A stretch of DNA of 64,000 bases from Tolypocladium sp. Sup5 PDA-1. Its lineage: Eukaryota; Ascomycota; Sordariomycetes; Hypocreales; Ophiocordycipitaceae. The notes beneath the pieces were generated by a model. The model saw only the letters and a list, made by a program, of their open reading frames with translations. It was not told where the DNA came from and searched no databases. Location: positions 124,001 to 188,000 of the forward strand of contig JPHH03000035.1 of assembly GCA_000750105.3 (NCBI GenBank). The letters run 5' to 3'. Of the stretch, positions 1 through 11,724 are shown piece by piece. The position numbers and the translations under genes are program-made. Numbering within the stretch: position 1 is the first letter of the stretch; every line of letters starts with the position of its first letter.

Positions 1-1048
1 CCCCTGCGCCGGGGACCAGATCTGACGAGCTTGGCTATCGATAAGGATGTATCACGTGATGGCTCCATTGGGGGCGTGGGTCAGACCAAAGCGGCCTTTT
101 TGGACATGCGGTTGAGCGCGGGGCAGTGAAGTCAATCGAGGGGCAGCGTCCAGGTTTTGCCGGTTGCGATGAACAGCAGTGGAGGGGACATCACCAGCGA
201 CATCAAGGAGTATCAGGCCCGACTCTGAGTCCTGGCAGACGGTACAGGTTCCAGAACTACTACCTTAGGTAGCGGACATTGCCTCGACAAGGCATGTCTT
301 TCCGAGCTACAATTGATGGGCATGGTTAGTTGCACACCGTCGGAGCATGACGCAGACATGCAGCTGTCTCTACGAAGTACGCCGGGCTCGGACGATCACA
401 GAGTCATGCATGTCATCTCGGCGTGCGCTGCGCCCCTTGTATGCGCCAATCCATCGGGCCGTTGCGATTCAGCGAGGTGTGCTTTCACAGTCACGTCTTC
501 GGGCGCGGACGGCATGACCTGCCCGTCTATCAATGCTTGCTATCGAGGGTCTGTGTGCATGTCGACAACCAGCCCTTCCTTTTGCCCAGCGGACAAGAAT
601 GGAAAAAGAGAGCCTCGCCTTGTTCCCGAGAGCTGCCACCCTTGATGCTATGCCGTTGTGCCATCCAACCCTCGTCGGCTGTCGCCTTTTGGTGTGTTTG
701 CAAACAGAAAAAAAATCTATCCTGCCTCCAGCCTGCAACGCCTTGATTCGATGCAAGATGTATCCCCCCCCTTCCGTGAATGATGCGCAGGAAAGGGTGC
801 AAGAGCAAAAATAAAAAATATGTCGCCAGAGTACTTCTCCCCATGCAGGGTGACCTTGTTCTCTTGTTTCTAAGTGGCCTCGGATGGCACGGCGCAGGCG
901 TAGAAGCACAGGCCTTGGAAGTCGGCTTCACAGACTCCCTCGGGGCCAAGAGAGACGCCATTGGGGCCGTTGAAGGCCTCGCGCAGGGAGTCATGTGTCG
1001 CTGGATGTGAGCCAAAGATACGGCGCTTCCGCCGGTGGTGGCATGAGG
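1..1048. other. Left-edge intergenic DNA
   Basis: I see no supportable gene here. The open frames on both strands are short and overlap each other. The first 60 bases carry two perfect palindromes, TATCGATA at 36-43 and ATCACGTGAT at 51-60. These look like promoter elements of a gene to the left of the window. The right part is the 3' side of the Nudix gene, which ends at 1049. Confidence 0.5.
36..60. promoter_or_regulatory. TATCGATA and CACGTG palindromes
   Basis: TATCGATA at 36-43 and the 10-bp palindrome ATCACGTGAT at 51-60 lie 7 bases apart. CACGTG is the core site of fungal bHLH and Cbf1-type factors. TATCGATA recurs inside a longer palindrome at 14141-14152 in another promoter region. 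Regulatory function is inferred only from these motifs. Confidence 0.25.
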
Positions 1049-1672
1049 CTATAGTTGATTGATGGTGGAGCGCTGTAGAGCTTCTTGGAGCTCTGGCCTC
1101 GTGGCCAGTTCCTCGATGGCTTGCGCGTAGGTGAACCACTGGCGCTCTCGCTTGTGTCTCTCGGGCCAGTCGTCCACCTCGGTCAGGACGGTTGCCTGGT
1201 AGAAGGAGTAGCGGGAGCGGTCCTTGGACGACTTTGGGGGTCGCTTCTCGTCAATGGTGCCCAGGTCATAGTCGATGTTGATGGTGATGCCGGCCTCTTC
1301 CCAGGCCTCGCGCGTGGCGGCCTCCTGGCACGACTCGTCCGTCTCCCATCCTCCCTTTGGCAGGACCCAGCCCTTGCGCCGAGTGGACTGTATCAAGAGG
1401 ACGTAGTTTTGGTCCGGGCTGAGCGGGACGACTCCGGCAACGAGTCGCTCTCCCTTGGAGTTGTAGCCTGCACGCAGAGAAGAGAAGGTGTCAGTGAACC
1501 CTGCGCCTCAGCACGGTGGAGGAGTCAGGACGCCCACCAAGTGACAGGTGCCGTGACTTGCAGGGTACAAGTCGCGGGCGCAGACTCTGCAGGGAAACTC
1601 ACGTTGCTTATTCCTGCCAGTGCGGGACTGCATTGACCGACCACCTGAGCCTCCAGAGCCAGTGCCTGACAT
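1049..1672 (-). CDS. DDP1: Diphosphoinositol polyphosphate phosphohydrolase (Nudix; DDP1/Aps1 type)
   Basis: Two exons, 1672-1603 and 1467-1049, joined across a 135-bp GT-AG intron (1602-1468), encode 162 aa. Exon 1 ends in phase 1 and the join reads through cleanly. The protein carries a full Nudix box: GGWETDE, seven residues, then REAWEEAGI. This fits the pattern G-x5-E-x7-REUxEExGU that binds the catalytic metals. The short single-domain form with a Gly/Ser-rich N-terminus and the KGWVLPKGGWE context is typical of yeast Ddp1 and S. pombe Aps1. Those enzymes hydrolyse diphosphoinositol polyphosphates and diadenosine polyphosphates in the cytosol. The ATG at 1672 is the first in frame in exon 1. 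Substrate preference cannot be read from sequence, and an Ap6A hydrolase role is the main alternative. Confidence 0.88.
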
Positions 1673-2049
1673 ATTAAGACGCTTGCGTCACGAGGGGATC
1701 CAATGGCTCTTGCAGTCGACGGGAGTCTAGGGGGTTGCGGCGGCGGGAGAATGGTGGGAGCTGCTGCGGGCTGCAAATCTCTCTCCAGGGACGGGCACTG
1801 CACTGGCACAGCGGCGTAGCGTGCGGTTCCCCAGCGAGGGTTCTGCGGCGTTGCGGCGGGGCAGATCAAAGAGTATTGCGATGCATCATCGTGGTGTTTG
1901 GTCCGTCGAGATTGGGTGCAAAAAAAGCAGGAGAAAATTGCCGCGTCGGGACGAGACAAAGACGAAGCGACGGAGCAGACCCAGGCTGCTCCCAGAGTGC
2001 CGGGGACGAAGGTCAATGGGGTGGTGGGATGGAGGCGCTGGGAGCGAGA

Positions 2050-2081
2050 GCAGCAGCGGCAGCAGCAGCAGCAACAGCAGC
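2050..2081. repeat. CAG-rich trinucleotide repeat
   Basis: An imperfect run of CAG units interrupted by CGG and CAA. It lies in non-coding DNA upstream of the Nudix gene. It could encode poly-Gln or poly-Ser, but no gene model supports that. Confidence 0.7.
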
Positions 2082-2822
2082 TGGTTTATGAGGACGGGAC
2101 GGTTCCAGGCCCAACGACGAGACGGCAGAAGGCCTAGCGGCTGGCGGCTGGCGGCGTGGGTGTGCGGCTTGCGGTGTACGCAGGTGGTAGCAACCTAATC
2201 AGGGTTGGTGGACGCGATGGGCTGGCCCTTTTAAACGTGGAGATTGGGGCAAACTCTGTTCGGTCGACTCGACCTGGTCAAGGCAAGGTGTACGGTAAGG
2301 TGGCTCGTGGTGGCCCTGGTGGGATCCGGTCCGGGACGACGACGAACGAAAGCGGGCGTCCCAAAATGCGCTCAACGTCACCGGCAAAAAAAAACCACCA
2401 GACTTGAGACTCGACTCGAGGTGAGCAGGGGTCCGTCACGCCGGGTCCCGCACCAAGCGCACGACTTGCGGTTGACGCTGGTGACTTCTGCTAATAAGCT
2501 GCGCTGGGTGGAACAACGAGGGTAAAGGTCGCTTCCTAGCAGCATCTAGAAGCACACGGACGGAGGTGGGCTGGCTGTGGAGCGCGGGAGAAGACAGCGG
2601 GGGCCAACAGAGACGCTGACGGTATAACAAGATAAGGCAATGAGCTGGACGACAACGGTACGCACACAATGGGCGTGGTTGCGGGTTGCGCTGCTGGCTT
2701 GAGCGCCGTTGCATGTCTCGTGCCATTGCAACAGCTGGGAGGGGACAGGGGAGCCACTCGGTTTTATACATACCTCCAGCTAACTATAAGTTAGGTAGTC
2801 CGTAACGGTGGTGTGGATGGAG

Positions 2823-2846
2823 GGATGGATGGATGGATGGATGGAT
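2823..2846. repeat. (GGAT)6 microsatellite
   Basis: Six uninterrupted GGAT units in intergenic DNA, preceded by related GGATGG sequence. Confidence 0.85.
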
Positions 2847-3094
2847 ATCCGGATGGCAAGAAAGCTTGGCCTGTCCAGGCCCAGTCCCGTCCCTGGCCCT
2901 GGCCCGCCATGTCGTGCGAGCCATGGACGGCAACGGCAGGCAGAGCAGGAGGCAAAGATGCAGAAAGCTGATGAGGCAGATGCGAGGCCCGGGTCAGATC
3001 AGCCCAGCCCGGGCCAGGTCACGTCAATCATCACGCGCCGGGCGTGCATTGGCTAATATTGAGTCTCTGCAACCGGAGGCGTACATGCTCGCCC

Positions 3095-3122
3095 GGCGTG
3101 CGGCGTGCGGCGTGCGGCGTGC
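3095..3122. repeat. (GGCGTGC)4 heptamer array
   Basis: Four exact tandem copies of a 7-bp unit. Two other arrays in this window also have 7-bp period but different units (32149-32183 and 50914-50962). Confidence 0.85.
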
Positions 3123-5158
3123 CACCACTGCAGTGACTGCAGTGACCTCAGTGAGAGAGCACTGGTCGAGCCAGGGCCAGGGCCAGGGCCGGCCAGCGCA
3201 TGGAACGGGGAATAGAATCCCAGGACGACGGACGAAAACGAAAGAGTCATGCACCTGCAGCCGCTGCCAACCCCCGACTTACATGAACGGGGTTGCAGCA
3301 GGGCGCCGTTTGGGGTAAGCCCCAACTCAAGCCCCCGAGGGTCGGTATACAATATTGGTGGTTGGTGGTTCCGCTGCACCGGCACCGACCAGCTGTGTTG
3401 CTGCAGCAGCAAGCGGCGGCGCGCTTCAACCAAGGTACTCTCAAGACAGAAAGAACAGACATTACTGAGAGACGGGTAACAGAGAAGGCATGTATAGCCG
3501 AGATTGCGGCTCGAGACGAGCTCTGGCGTCGCAATGCAGCTTCATGGTGGCTGTTTTAGTCACTTGACGGGTTGACAGTTGGGTGTTGCCTGCTGTGCCG
3601 CGCAATGCATTTCGGGTGCCAGGTGTCTGGTAACAGGGAGTGTTTGAACAACTTTGTACAACATCCGGGGCCAGCTACGGGAGACTTTATTCAACCATGA
3701 CCGTTCTTTTCTTCTTCCAAGTCATCCTCCTCCCTACATGTATAATACCTCGGAGAGGAAAATAGAGAAATACCCTCGCGGACTGTGCAACTCCTCTTCC
3801 AGTCCGCAACTCACGACGATGCTGCACAGCAGAGACACGCCCAGGGTCGTCGACGCACGCGTGCAGCAGCCATGTCCGCCAAGCGCTCACCGGCCCCAAA
3901 GCAAACATGCCTTTGATTACTACACGTCGAGAAACCCTGCAAGAGGGTGTCCATCAGATCTGCATCTGGCGTGGTCAGCGTTATGGCATGCAAGGTAGAG
4001 ACAGGGCCGCGCAGCCTGCATGAGCCCAGACAAGCCAGGGCTAACGACACCATGTTTTCTTGTAAGTGAGCATACGAAGTACAGCAAGCAGCTCCGGCCA
4101 CACCAGCATGACGGGGAGCAGCGACGACTTCCGACTCGTCCAGGAGCATCGTGTCCGGCATGGGCGCTCATTCATGTGAATACAGGCCCGTCCATCATAC
4201 GTCGGCTGCCTGCTCACCTTGGTCGGCCGGCGATGGGAGAGGTCAGCCAGCTCGGGGGACTCGGGTTAGACTCGCTAGACCTGGAACCTGGAACCCCGCG
4301 GTGTGTGCGTCTTCCGTCTTCCCCGTCGTCACTCCCGTCCTCTCCTAGCTCCTCCAGCTGCCTACCGCATGCATTGGGGCCTAATGAGTGGTACGCGTGT
4401 TTTTGTTTTTTTGAACCGCCGTGAAAGCAAAGCCCCTGGACGGCCAGAATAGTACGGATAGTCGACCAGATGATGTCAAGTCTGGACATGGCCGTGGAAT
4501 TCGTACATTGAAGGTCCCCGAGGCTCGTGCCCCTCCAACTGGACCCCTCGACCCCTCGACCCCTCACCTCAGCACCCAGCCTGGAGGGCATTGCCCCGCC
4601 ACCAACCGCTGGCGCCCCAGGCAGGTACCGCGTGTACGAAGTAGTAGTAAGTACCAAGACGTTGACCTCATCGCCTCGAGAACCTCTGCTCGTCTCCCCT
4701 CAGCAGCCTCTCTTTGATATCTCTGCACCAGCTCTCCAGCCCTGCCTCCGCCTCATCCTGAGCATCCACGAAGCCAGATTGCGAGGTCAGCGACGCCTCG
4801 CTGGTGGCCGCACCGTCCAAGGCCCGCCGTTGGGTCGGTCAGCCCACTCTGTCGCTGTCCACGCGATCATCTCGGACTCTCGGTGCATCGTGTGAGAGCC
4901 TGCCAACGCGCCATCGTCGACTTCTCGCCACCACACCACCTGCCGCTACCTACATATATCCGTACAGCACCTGGCACGGCTCGATCCCTCTGCTAAGGCA
5001 ATACTACCGTGCTGCCACACCGGCCCCTGACGCGTCGGCTTGCCCCTTCAGGAAGAAATCCTCGGCGCAGGACGAGTCGCAATATTGCCAGCGGGTTCGG
5101 TACCCCTCTAAACGACGCTCAACTGCAGGCCCAACTGGACAGCGGCGTTGGAAAGGCC

Positions 5159-7064
5159 ATGATGGAACCAAGTAGCTCGCAGACCCCTGAAGGCGCCTCT
5201 TCCGACTACGAGTTTCTCTCTCCAATCGGTGAGTAACGGTCATGCTCCGGTCGCCCTGTTTTCAAACCACGCTCCCCACGTGCTTCTTCCTGTGGATCCC
5301 GTTGGCTGCTGAAGCAAGCATACACGGGAGAGGCGTCGACTCAACGTCGTGGAACCCGATTCTCGCCACGAGTCGCACAACTGCCATCGTTGGCTTGCTC
5401 GCCTTACCCGGCTGAAGAAACCATCGTGTTCCAGGGCTTTTATCCCCTTTTGGTCTCTGCCGGGACCTCTGTCCCGTGCCCTATATTGTTTGATTTTGCT
5501 CGCTGTCATTGGACCCTTGGCTCGTCCCCCTTCCCCGCATGCCTCGTGTGCGGACTATCCCGAAACTTGAAAGACATCCTCACGATACTCGGGCACTACC
5601 GGCAAAAGTTTGCCGTGGTGGGCCAGATTTGACTGCTGCATGAAGCTCTGATCGTGGAAGTGTCCTCAGTGTCTCGGCTTGTTGGCCGGCATTTATCGGA
5701 CGGCTTGTTGCCAGTTGTTTGTCTTGTCCTCGTCGAACCAGTAAACGTTACTTTGAACTTCCACGTCCTGCCGTTACACACTAACACTGGTTGCTCCAGG
5801 ATATGCCAACTCTTCGAGGTGCGGGTATTGCGGCAACCGTGATCCAAGACAGTCCAAACGTGAGTGCTCTTTCGTCGTCGCTGTTCAATGTCACAATTTT
5901 GCCCATCCTCGACATCCTCACTTCCTACCCCTGGCAACTCACAAGTTGCTGCATACAACTGCCAGCTCCAAAATGAAGTCAACTCAAAGCCACACTTTTG
6001 CCGACCGCTGCGCCAGCCCGCCTCGTCCACAACTCGCGTCACGTACGACCATCTGATGAAAGTCTGACACTTGGCCATTTGCTAGGCTTTTCGTACTATG
6101 CAACCGCAACGTCCCTGAGCCCCAATTTCTACCAGACTCTGCTCGATCGGTGTTGGAGGCGTTCTGGAACGCTGCTGTATCGCCCAAACCAGCGACAAGC
6201 CTGCTGTCCTCACTACACTCTCCGCCTAGACTCTACTAGGTTCAAGCCTTCCAGAGATCAGCGTCAAACCGTCAATCGCTTCAACAAATACGTACTTGGC
6301 GAAGCATACATCAAGGAAGCAGCTCGGCTGTACCCGAGATCGCGACAAGAGACAAAGAAACGAGACAACGAGTTTTGCCTGACTGAGCGAGTCCACGAGG
6401 CAGAATTGGCTATTCTGAAAACGCCGCCAGAGCCTGCCCATAAGCTTGTCGTTACCCTGGAAGAAGACGCTTTCACCGAGGAAAAGTATCGCGTGTACGA
6501 TAACTATCAAAAGGTGGTCCACAATGAGGCCCCGGAGGATAGAACTCGCCGCTCTTTCAAGCGCTTCCTGTGTAGTTCGCCCCTGAGGCGCCAGGTCGTG
6601 GTTGCACCCGATGGACGCAAGCGCCGCTTGGGCTCGTATCATCAGTGCTACCGAATCGACGGCGAATTGGTTGCGATTGGAGTTCTCGACCTGCTGCCCG
6701 AATGCGTCAGCTCCGTCTACTTTCTCTATCACGAGAGCGTACACAAGTACACACCAGGAAAGCTGGGTGCCGTCTACGAGATTGCTCTAGCCGTGGAAGA
6801 AGGCTATCGTTGGTGGTATCCAGGATTCTACATCCACAACTGCCCCAAAATGAGATACAAGATCGACTACTCGCCACAGTATATCCTCGATCCTCAGGCG
6901 CTGAGCTGGGACCCGTTGGACAAGGAGGCCTTGAGCATTCTCGACAAGAAGCCGTTTGTCAGCCTTTCCTTGGAACGACAAGCTGCCTCTAATGGCCGCG
7001 GTGAAGGCCTTGAGCCCACTAACAATCCAGATAACACCAAATCCGCCGCTGCCACAGACGGAGC

Positions 7065-7101
<37 letters not shown>

Positions 7102-7356
7102 GCCAGTGTTTCGCTGTTTCAGTCCGACATGCCTGGGATTGCGTCCCTTATGGACATGGAGGAAGTTGATTTAGACCACATTGCCCTCAAAGTGTTCCCT
7201 ACCGGGCCGCTGTTTGAGACGTCAGACTTGGTTAGTTGGGATTCAAAGAAGATCACGGACTGGCCGTCCATCAAAGCGTCGGTCGCGGAGTTGGTGGCAG
7301 CGTTAGGGCCGGACCTCGCGGGCTCTATCTGCTTGGACTCTTCATCTCGCGACTGA
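5159..7356 (+). CDS. ATE1: Arginyl-tRNA--protein transferase (ATE1)
   Basis: Three exons (5159-5228, 5800-5859, 6086-7356) give 466 aa. ATE1 transfers Arg from Arg-tRNA to N-terminal Asp, Glu or oxidised Cys and feeds the N-degron pathway. The spliced N-terminus has CGYCG (Cys31, Cys34) and a Cys83-Cys84 pair followed by PHYT. This is the cysteine set that binds an Fe-S cluster in yeast ATE1. It is followed by the family signature YxxLLDRxWRRSGT, and the C-terminal domain contains SSVYFLYHES and YEI/GYRWWYPGFYIHNCPKMRYK. A run of 11 Asp, encoded by (GAC)11 at 7066-7098, sits in a low-complexity C-terminal insert. The first intron is long (571 bp). ATG 5159 is followed at once by another ATG (5162). 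In-frame ATGs as far up as 5009 exist but give unconserved sequence. Confidence 0.95.
7066..7098 (+). repeat. (GAC)11 repeat coding poly-Asp in ATE1
   Basis: Eleven uninterrupted GAC codons encode 11 Asp in a disordered acidic segment between recognisable ATE1 regions. All units use the same codon, so length variation between strains is likely. Confidence 0.9.
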
Positions 7357-7802
7357 GGGCAAATGTGCTCCATAGTTAAAAATATATGTCGGATTTACTG
7401 GTAATGTCCGTTCTTACGATAAGTAGATGCGGCTACCTAGCTATACGAATACATTGGAGTGACAGTCCGAATGCGTCTTGGTGGCAAGAAACAGAACAGT
7501 TGCAGCTCTATACAACTCTTGGATCAGGTTGAACAAATCCAAGTCACAGCCAGTCTTCATTTGCATACCAACATTGTTAGATTGTGGTTGTTGCCAGGTT
7601 GTTGAACAGATGCAGCAGGGCTGGCTTGGCTGGGTACCCCACCTTGCATGGGTCCCCCGCATCTTATCGCTCACCTAGGTGAGGAGCTCGACGTATCCTC
7701 CAAAAAACTTTCAACGTCAGGCCAACCCGCAGCAATCCAGCTCCGTCGCGATTGATTCCGAAAAGCCATACCGCACAAAGCCTTGATGGACGTGCGGTGA
7801 CC
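7357..7802. other. ATE1-RRP42 intergenic spacer
   Basis: About 450 bp between two genes on the same strand. It holds the ATE1 3' end, including an AT-rich stretch near 7375-7450 that suits polyadenylation, and the RRP42 promoter. No gene or distinct motif was identified. Confidence 0.6.
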
Positions 7803-8957
7803 ATGGCGACCCAACAAACCCTCCTCTCGCCCGCCGAACTCGCCTACCTGCACAGCTCGCTCTCCCTGCGGCCGCCCATCCGCCCCGACGGCCGCACGCC
7901 GACGCAGTTTCGACCGCTGACCGCCGAGACGGGGATCCTGCCAGGCACCAACGGCAGTGCGCGGGTATGCTTCTCTGACGGCACGGAGGCCATCGTGGGC
8001 GTCAAGGCGGAGATTGAGAAGACGGCCGAGGCGCTGGCGAGCGAGGACCTGGAGGGCGGACGCGAGGCGCAGCGGGGGAGCGGCGATGCAGACGACGAAA
8101 AGGTGAAGGCGAGGGGGGACTGGCTGGAGATGACGGTGGAGATACCCGGCCAGCGCGACGATGAGGCTGCGACGGTGTTTCTGGCGGAGATGCTGCGGGA
8201 GGCTCTGCTCGCGGACGGCGAGTTTGCGAAGAAGTTGTGGATCAACAGACGCTTCCACTGGAGGTTATATCTCGACGTGAGTTTCACGGAACAACAACCG
8301 ATCTGATTTGTGCAGTTGCTAAGACAGGTTTCGCAGGTTCTCCTGATATCGCCGCCGCTGTCATACCCTCTACCTCTCCTCTCCCTCACCACCCACCTTG
8401 CACTGCTCGCCACGAGGCTACCGAGATTAAAATCAGAGGGCGACGAGGACCCCATGTTCGACGACGACTGGGAGGCCTCGACGTTCCTGTACCCGCGGGA
8501 AGGCGTCTCCACGGGATCGCGGCCGCCAATCACGCTGCTGGTGGTCGCGGTCGGGGACAACATCATCTTCGACCCGGCCAAGGAGGAGCTCGCGGTTGCG
8601 GAGTCGGCGCTGGCCGTGTCCGTGTCGGAGGTGAGGACGCAGAAGAAGCAGGGGGCTATGGATGTCGACTCGGGCCGCGAGCTGCGGCTGCTGTCCATGC
8701 GGACCGTCGACCCGCCGTCGAGACTGACGCCGCCCGGCGTGCCCAACTCGGCCAACGTGGCCACCACCGGCGCGCCGGCCGCGTCTCAGCAGACGCAGCA
8801 GCAGAAGCTGGATGGGCAGCCCGAGGAAGGCGTGTGGAAGGCGCCTCTTGGGGGCACCAAGTTTGGTGTTCTGGACGGAATCATACAGGCGGTATTGAGG
8901 CAGGGGAGCGTGGCGCACGAGGTCTTGGATGGTCTCGAGGGCGTTGAACTTGCATAG
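7803..8957 (+). CDS. RRP42: Exosome core subunit RRP42 (RNase PH fold)
   Basis: Two exons, 7803-8276 and 8316-8957, joined in phase 0 across a 39-bp intron, encode 371 aa. The N-terminus (LSPAELAYLHSSL, then PPIRPDGRTPTQFRP) and GILPGTNGSARVCFSDGTEAIVGVKAE are the RNase PH-like signature of Rrp42. This subunit is one of six ring proteins of the nuclear and cytoplasmic RNA exosome and has no catalysis of its own in eukaryotes. Yeast Rrp42 is about 265 aa. The extra length here comes from an acidic insertion after the first strands and a Ser/Pro/Gln-rich segment near residue 310. ATG 7803 (ATGGCGACCC) has a good context. An upstream in-frame ATG at 7752 would add 17 unconserved residues. Confidence 0.92.
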
Positions 8958-9073
8958 AGTCATGGAACACTAGGTGAGGTGAGGCCCCAGTATGCTGAGG
9001 CCTCTTTTTTATCATGGTGCAGCTGGCGACGAGAGGGCGCAATGCGCCGTTCTCCCGTCTCCGTAGATTCTCC

Positions 9074-9876
9074 TTACAAGATACCAAACCACTTCTTTCT
9101 GGGCTTTTCCTCACCCTCCGCCTTGGGCGGCAGCTCACGTCCCAAAGCAAGCGCCTCAAGCTCCTCCTCCGACTTCCCCTCGTCCTTGCCAAAGACCATG
9201 GCGACTGGGTCCTTGACCTCGATGCCGTGTATCTTCATGTAGTACTTGCGCTTGGCGACGTCGTCGAGGTTGCGGGTGCGGTGCTCGCCCGCCTTGAGGG
9301 CCTTGTCCTTTTCGTGCATGAGGACGACGTTCTTCCAGGCGGTGAAGAAGTAGGTGGGGTGGTGCCACAGGTCGGAGAAGGGTGGCACGAGGTCCTTGAA
9401 GGGTGAGTTGTAGGCGTAGTTCATGAAGAAGGTGTAGATGCCCATGGCAAGCAGCGTGCCCTGGAGTGACGTCGCCGTTAGAAACTGCACTGTTTCCTTT
9501 TCGTTTCCCAGGGTATGTAATGGAGAGACTTTACCATTGTGATGACCGTGTGCAGGAGCCGGCTGTGCCAGAACCAGTGTGACCAGCTGCCCTCGGGCGC
9601 CATCATGCCCGGGTAATGCCTCTTGTTCTGGGCGGCAATCTCGGATGTCGTCAACTCGGGGCCATAGTGCCTGGGCGTCGCATTGCGCTTGAGCCTCGAG
9701 CCGTGGGACGGCGGGTTGAACTTGGCGGGCTTCTCGAGCACGATGGGCTTCTGCGGCTTGTCCGTCGACGAGGCGTAGCGGATGCGGATGTTCTGGGAGA
9801 GCGGGATGCGGACGCCGCGCCAGAGCGGGCCCTGCAGGGGGAGCAGGAAGCGCGGGATCACGGTCCTCGAGGCCAT
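9074..9876 (-). CDS. Conserved mitochondrial single-span membrane protein, function unknown
   Basis: Two exons (9876-9535 and 9460-9074), joined in phase 0 across a 74-bp intron, encode 242 aa. The N-terminus is Arg-rich with no acidic residue for about 37 residues and ends in RYASS, a typical mitochondrial presequence. One hydrophobic span (residues about 110-130, VITMGTLLAMGIYTFFMNYAY) crosses the exon junction. The C-terminal half is charged and soluble, ending in KPRKKWFGIL. It looks like an inner-membrane protein of a respiratory or translation-related complex. I do not recognise the family with confidence and assign no function. It is divergently transcribed from cytochrome c with a 509-bp shared upstream region, so co-regulation is possible. 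Confidence 0.85.
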
Positions 9877-10385
9877 GGTTTGGGACGAGAGAGTGTGTGT
9901 GCACTCTTCCAGATGACGGCCTCACTCGTTGAGGAGCTTGGGCTCTCACGATGGCTTCTTCTCCCAGCATGGCTCGTGCCTCAAATTGTTTGCCGAGCTT
10001 TCTCCGGTCGTAGGGAAACGTCCGGGCGGCGACGGTGCGGCATGGCCTGAGGCTCCACACCCGTTATCCGGGTTTACCCGGAGCAGCTGATGTGGCTGTT
10101 CACGCGACTGTGTAATTACGGCGCCCTGATTGGCCAGCGGCCCAGCCACAGGTGGCTTTCGCCCCCGTGTCCATTTGCGCTGCAGCCGGGATCCTGCGCT
10201 AGTTTCTCCATGCTGTCATAAACTTCCTGGTGCGCCTCTGGATTTTTTTCCTTGATTCTCCTTCTCCCTCCCCATCCTCTCTCTAGATCAATCGCCCACG
10301 ATCCAAAGACCCTCGACGTTCTTTGTCCCTGACAACCTCACCCCTTACGACTTTTTACGTCTCCTTAATCTCACAACTAATCAAA
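9877..10385. other. Bidirectional promoter region of the mitochondrial protein and cytochrome c genes
   Basis: About 510 bp between divergent starts. A CCAAT-box match (10126-10133) lies in the middle, and a strongly CT-rich leader (about 10235-10300) precedes the cytochrome c ATG. No open frame here is convincing. Confidence 0.6.
10126..10133 (-). promoter_or_regulatory. CCAATCAG box (HAP/CBC-type site)
   Basis: The minus strand reads CCAATCAG, the preferred site of the fungal CCAAT-binding HAP complex. It lies about 255 bp upstream of the cytochrome c ATG. Cytochrome c genes are classic HAP targets in yeast. Activity here is inferred from motif and position. Confidence 0.4.
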
Positions 10386-11202
10386 ATGGCTGGTGGTAAG
10401 TTCTCACTCGTGAACGCTCCCTCCCCCCGGAAGAGCCGAGGTCGGTCGGCTTGGACGCACCGGGCCCGCTCTGCCATTGAGCTCGCGCGAGGCGATTAGC
10501 GACGACAACGACGGGGGGGCTTTGAGCTCCGAGGCGCATACAAAGGACCTGGAATGGCGGCGCGCGATTCTGCTGTCAGCGGCGCATGCCCTGACGATGT
10601 GACCACGCTGCGCCATTTTCATGGGACGACCGCCTCGGGCCGGGCCCCTGATCGCAGCCGCCGCTCGAGGTACTTGTTCTTCGACTGTCGTTGTTTGCCG
10701 TCTACCTCTGCGCTAGCTCCGGGCAGCTCCCGGGCGTCGCCGCCGTTGTCCTTCCTCAGGGCGTAAACTAGCCACAAGGACGACCGCATTGCTGACCAGC
10801 ACCCCCAGGTGACGCCAAGAAGGGTGCCAACCTCTTCAAGACGCGCTGCGCGCAGTGCCATACCGTCGAGGCCGGCGGCGGCAACAAGATCGGCCCTGCC
10901 CTGCACGGCCTGTTCGGCCGCAAGACGGGCTCCGTCGACGGCTACTCCTACACCGACGCCAACAAGCAAAAGGGCATCACCTGGGAGGAGAAGACCCTGT
11001 TCGACTACCTCGAGAACCCCAAGAAGTACATCCCCGGCACCAAGATGGCGTTTGGTGGCCTGAAGAAGGAGAAGGACAGGAACGACCTGATTGCGTAAGT
11101 TGACTCCCTTCTCCAGCGCGGACCTCGGCGCAGGCACCATGACGCAGTGAACATTGTTTGGCTAAAACCCGTCGCAGTTACCTCAAGTCGTCTACCGCTT
11201 AA
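10386..11202 (+). CDS. CYC1: Cytochrome c
   Basis: Three exons (10386-10395, 10809-11094, 11178-11202) give 106 aa. It is the soluble intermembrane-space electron carrier between complex III and cytochrome oxidase. The heme attachment motif CAQCHTV is present. So are the GPALHGLFGRKTG loop, the Met-ligand segment NPKKYIPGTKMAFGGLKK, and the C-terminal YLKSSTA. Length matches the family exactly. The first exon codes only MAG plus one base and is followed by a large 413-bp intron. All three junctions follow GT-AG and restore the conserved frame, so the model is firm. Confidence 0.98.
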
Positions 11203-11724
11203 ACAGCGACCTGCGGTGTGTAACGATACTACTACATTTTTTGATAGACGGGGACGCGGCGCTTGTACTATAGACAGACCACCTAGAATAGTCTGAGGCA
11301 CCTACGACGTGCTTGTACTCATTCAAACTCCTCTTTTAACGTCCCTTGCTGTCTCTTTGTCAACCACCCAGTGACTGTTCTCTTCTACAGGACGATGGCA
11401 TAGTATGTAGTGCGCAGCCGGAGTGAGAAAAAGCTTGTGGGTCCTTTGTGCCAGAATGATGATTCATGAGGCAAACATGGACATACGCCCAAGCCAGCGC
11501 TGGCTCACGCAGACTTGCCGCAGCTCACTCCTATATTCATATCGCTCTCCGATCGCAACGGTCGGTAGTCCCTATCAGCATGCGCCACTTAGCCAAAAGG
11601 GGTAGCTCTATCAATGCCGTTGTAACTGCTGTGGCCGTTTCTGTTTATACAACGGTTGGGGATATCTAGAATATGTATAGAGTATGCGAAGCCCAAGACA
11701 ACGCCGCACCGCCCTTTAAGCAAA
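11203..11724. other. Convergent 3' region of CYC1 and the AAA ATPase gene
   Basis: About 520 bp between two convergent genes. It should hold both 3' UTRs. The short open frames have no recognisable content, and I see nothing else in it. Confidence 0.6.

Larger units (their letters stand above)
1673..5158. other. Divergent intergenic region between the Nudix gene and ATE1
   Basis: 3.5 kb with no convincing gene. The open frames are short, mutually overlapping and poor in recognisable protein sequence. It holds simple repeats: a CAG/CAA-rich tract (2050-2081), six GGAT units (2823-2846), four 7-bp GGCGTGC units (3095-3122), and GCCAGG units around 3173-3195. Promoters of both flanking genes must lie here. 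Pyrimidine-rich DNA near 4300-5000 probably includes the ATE1 leader. Confidence 0.5.
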
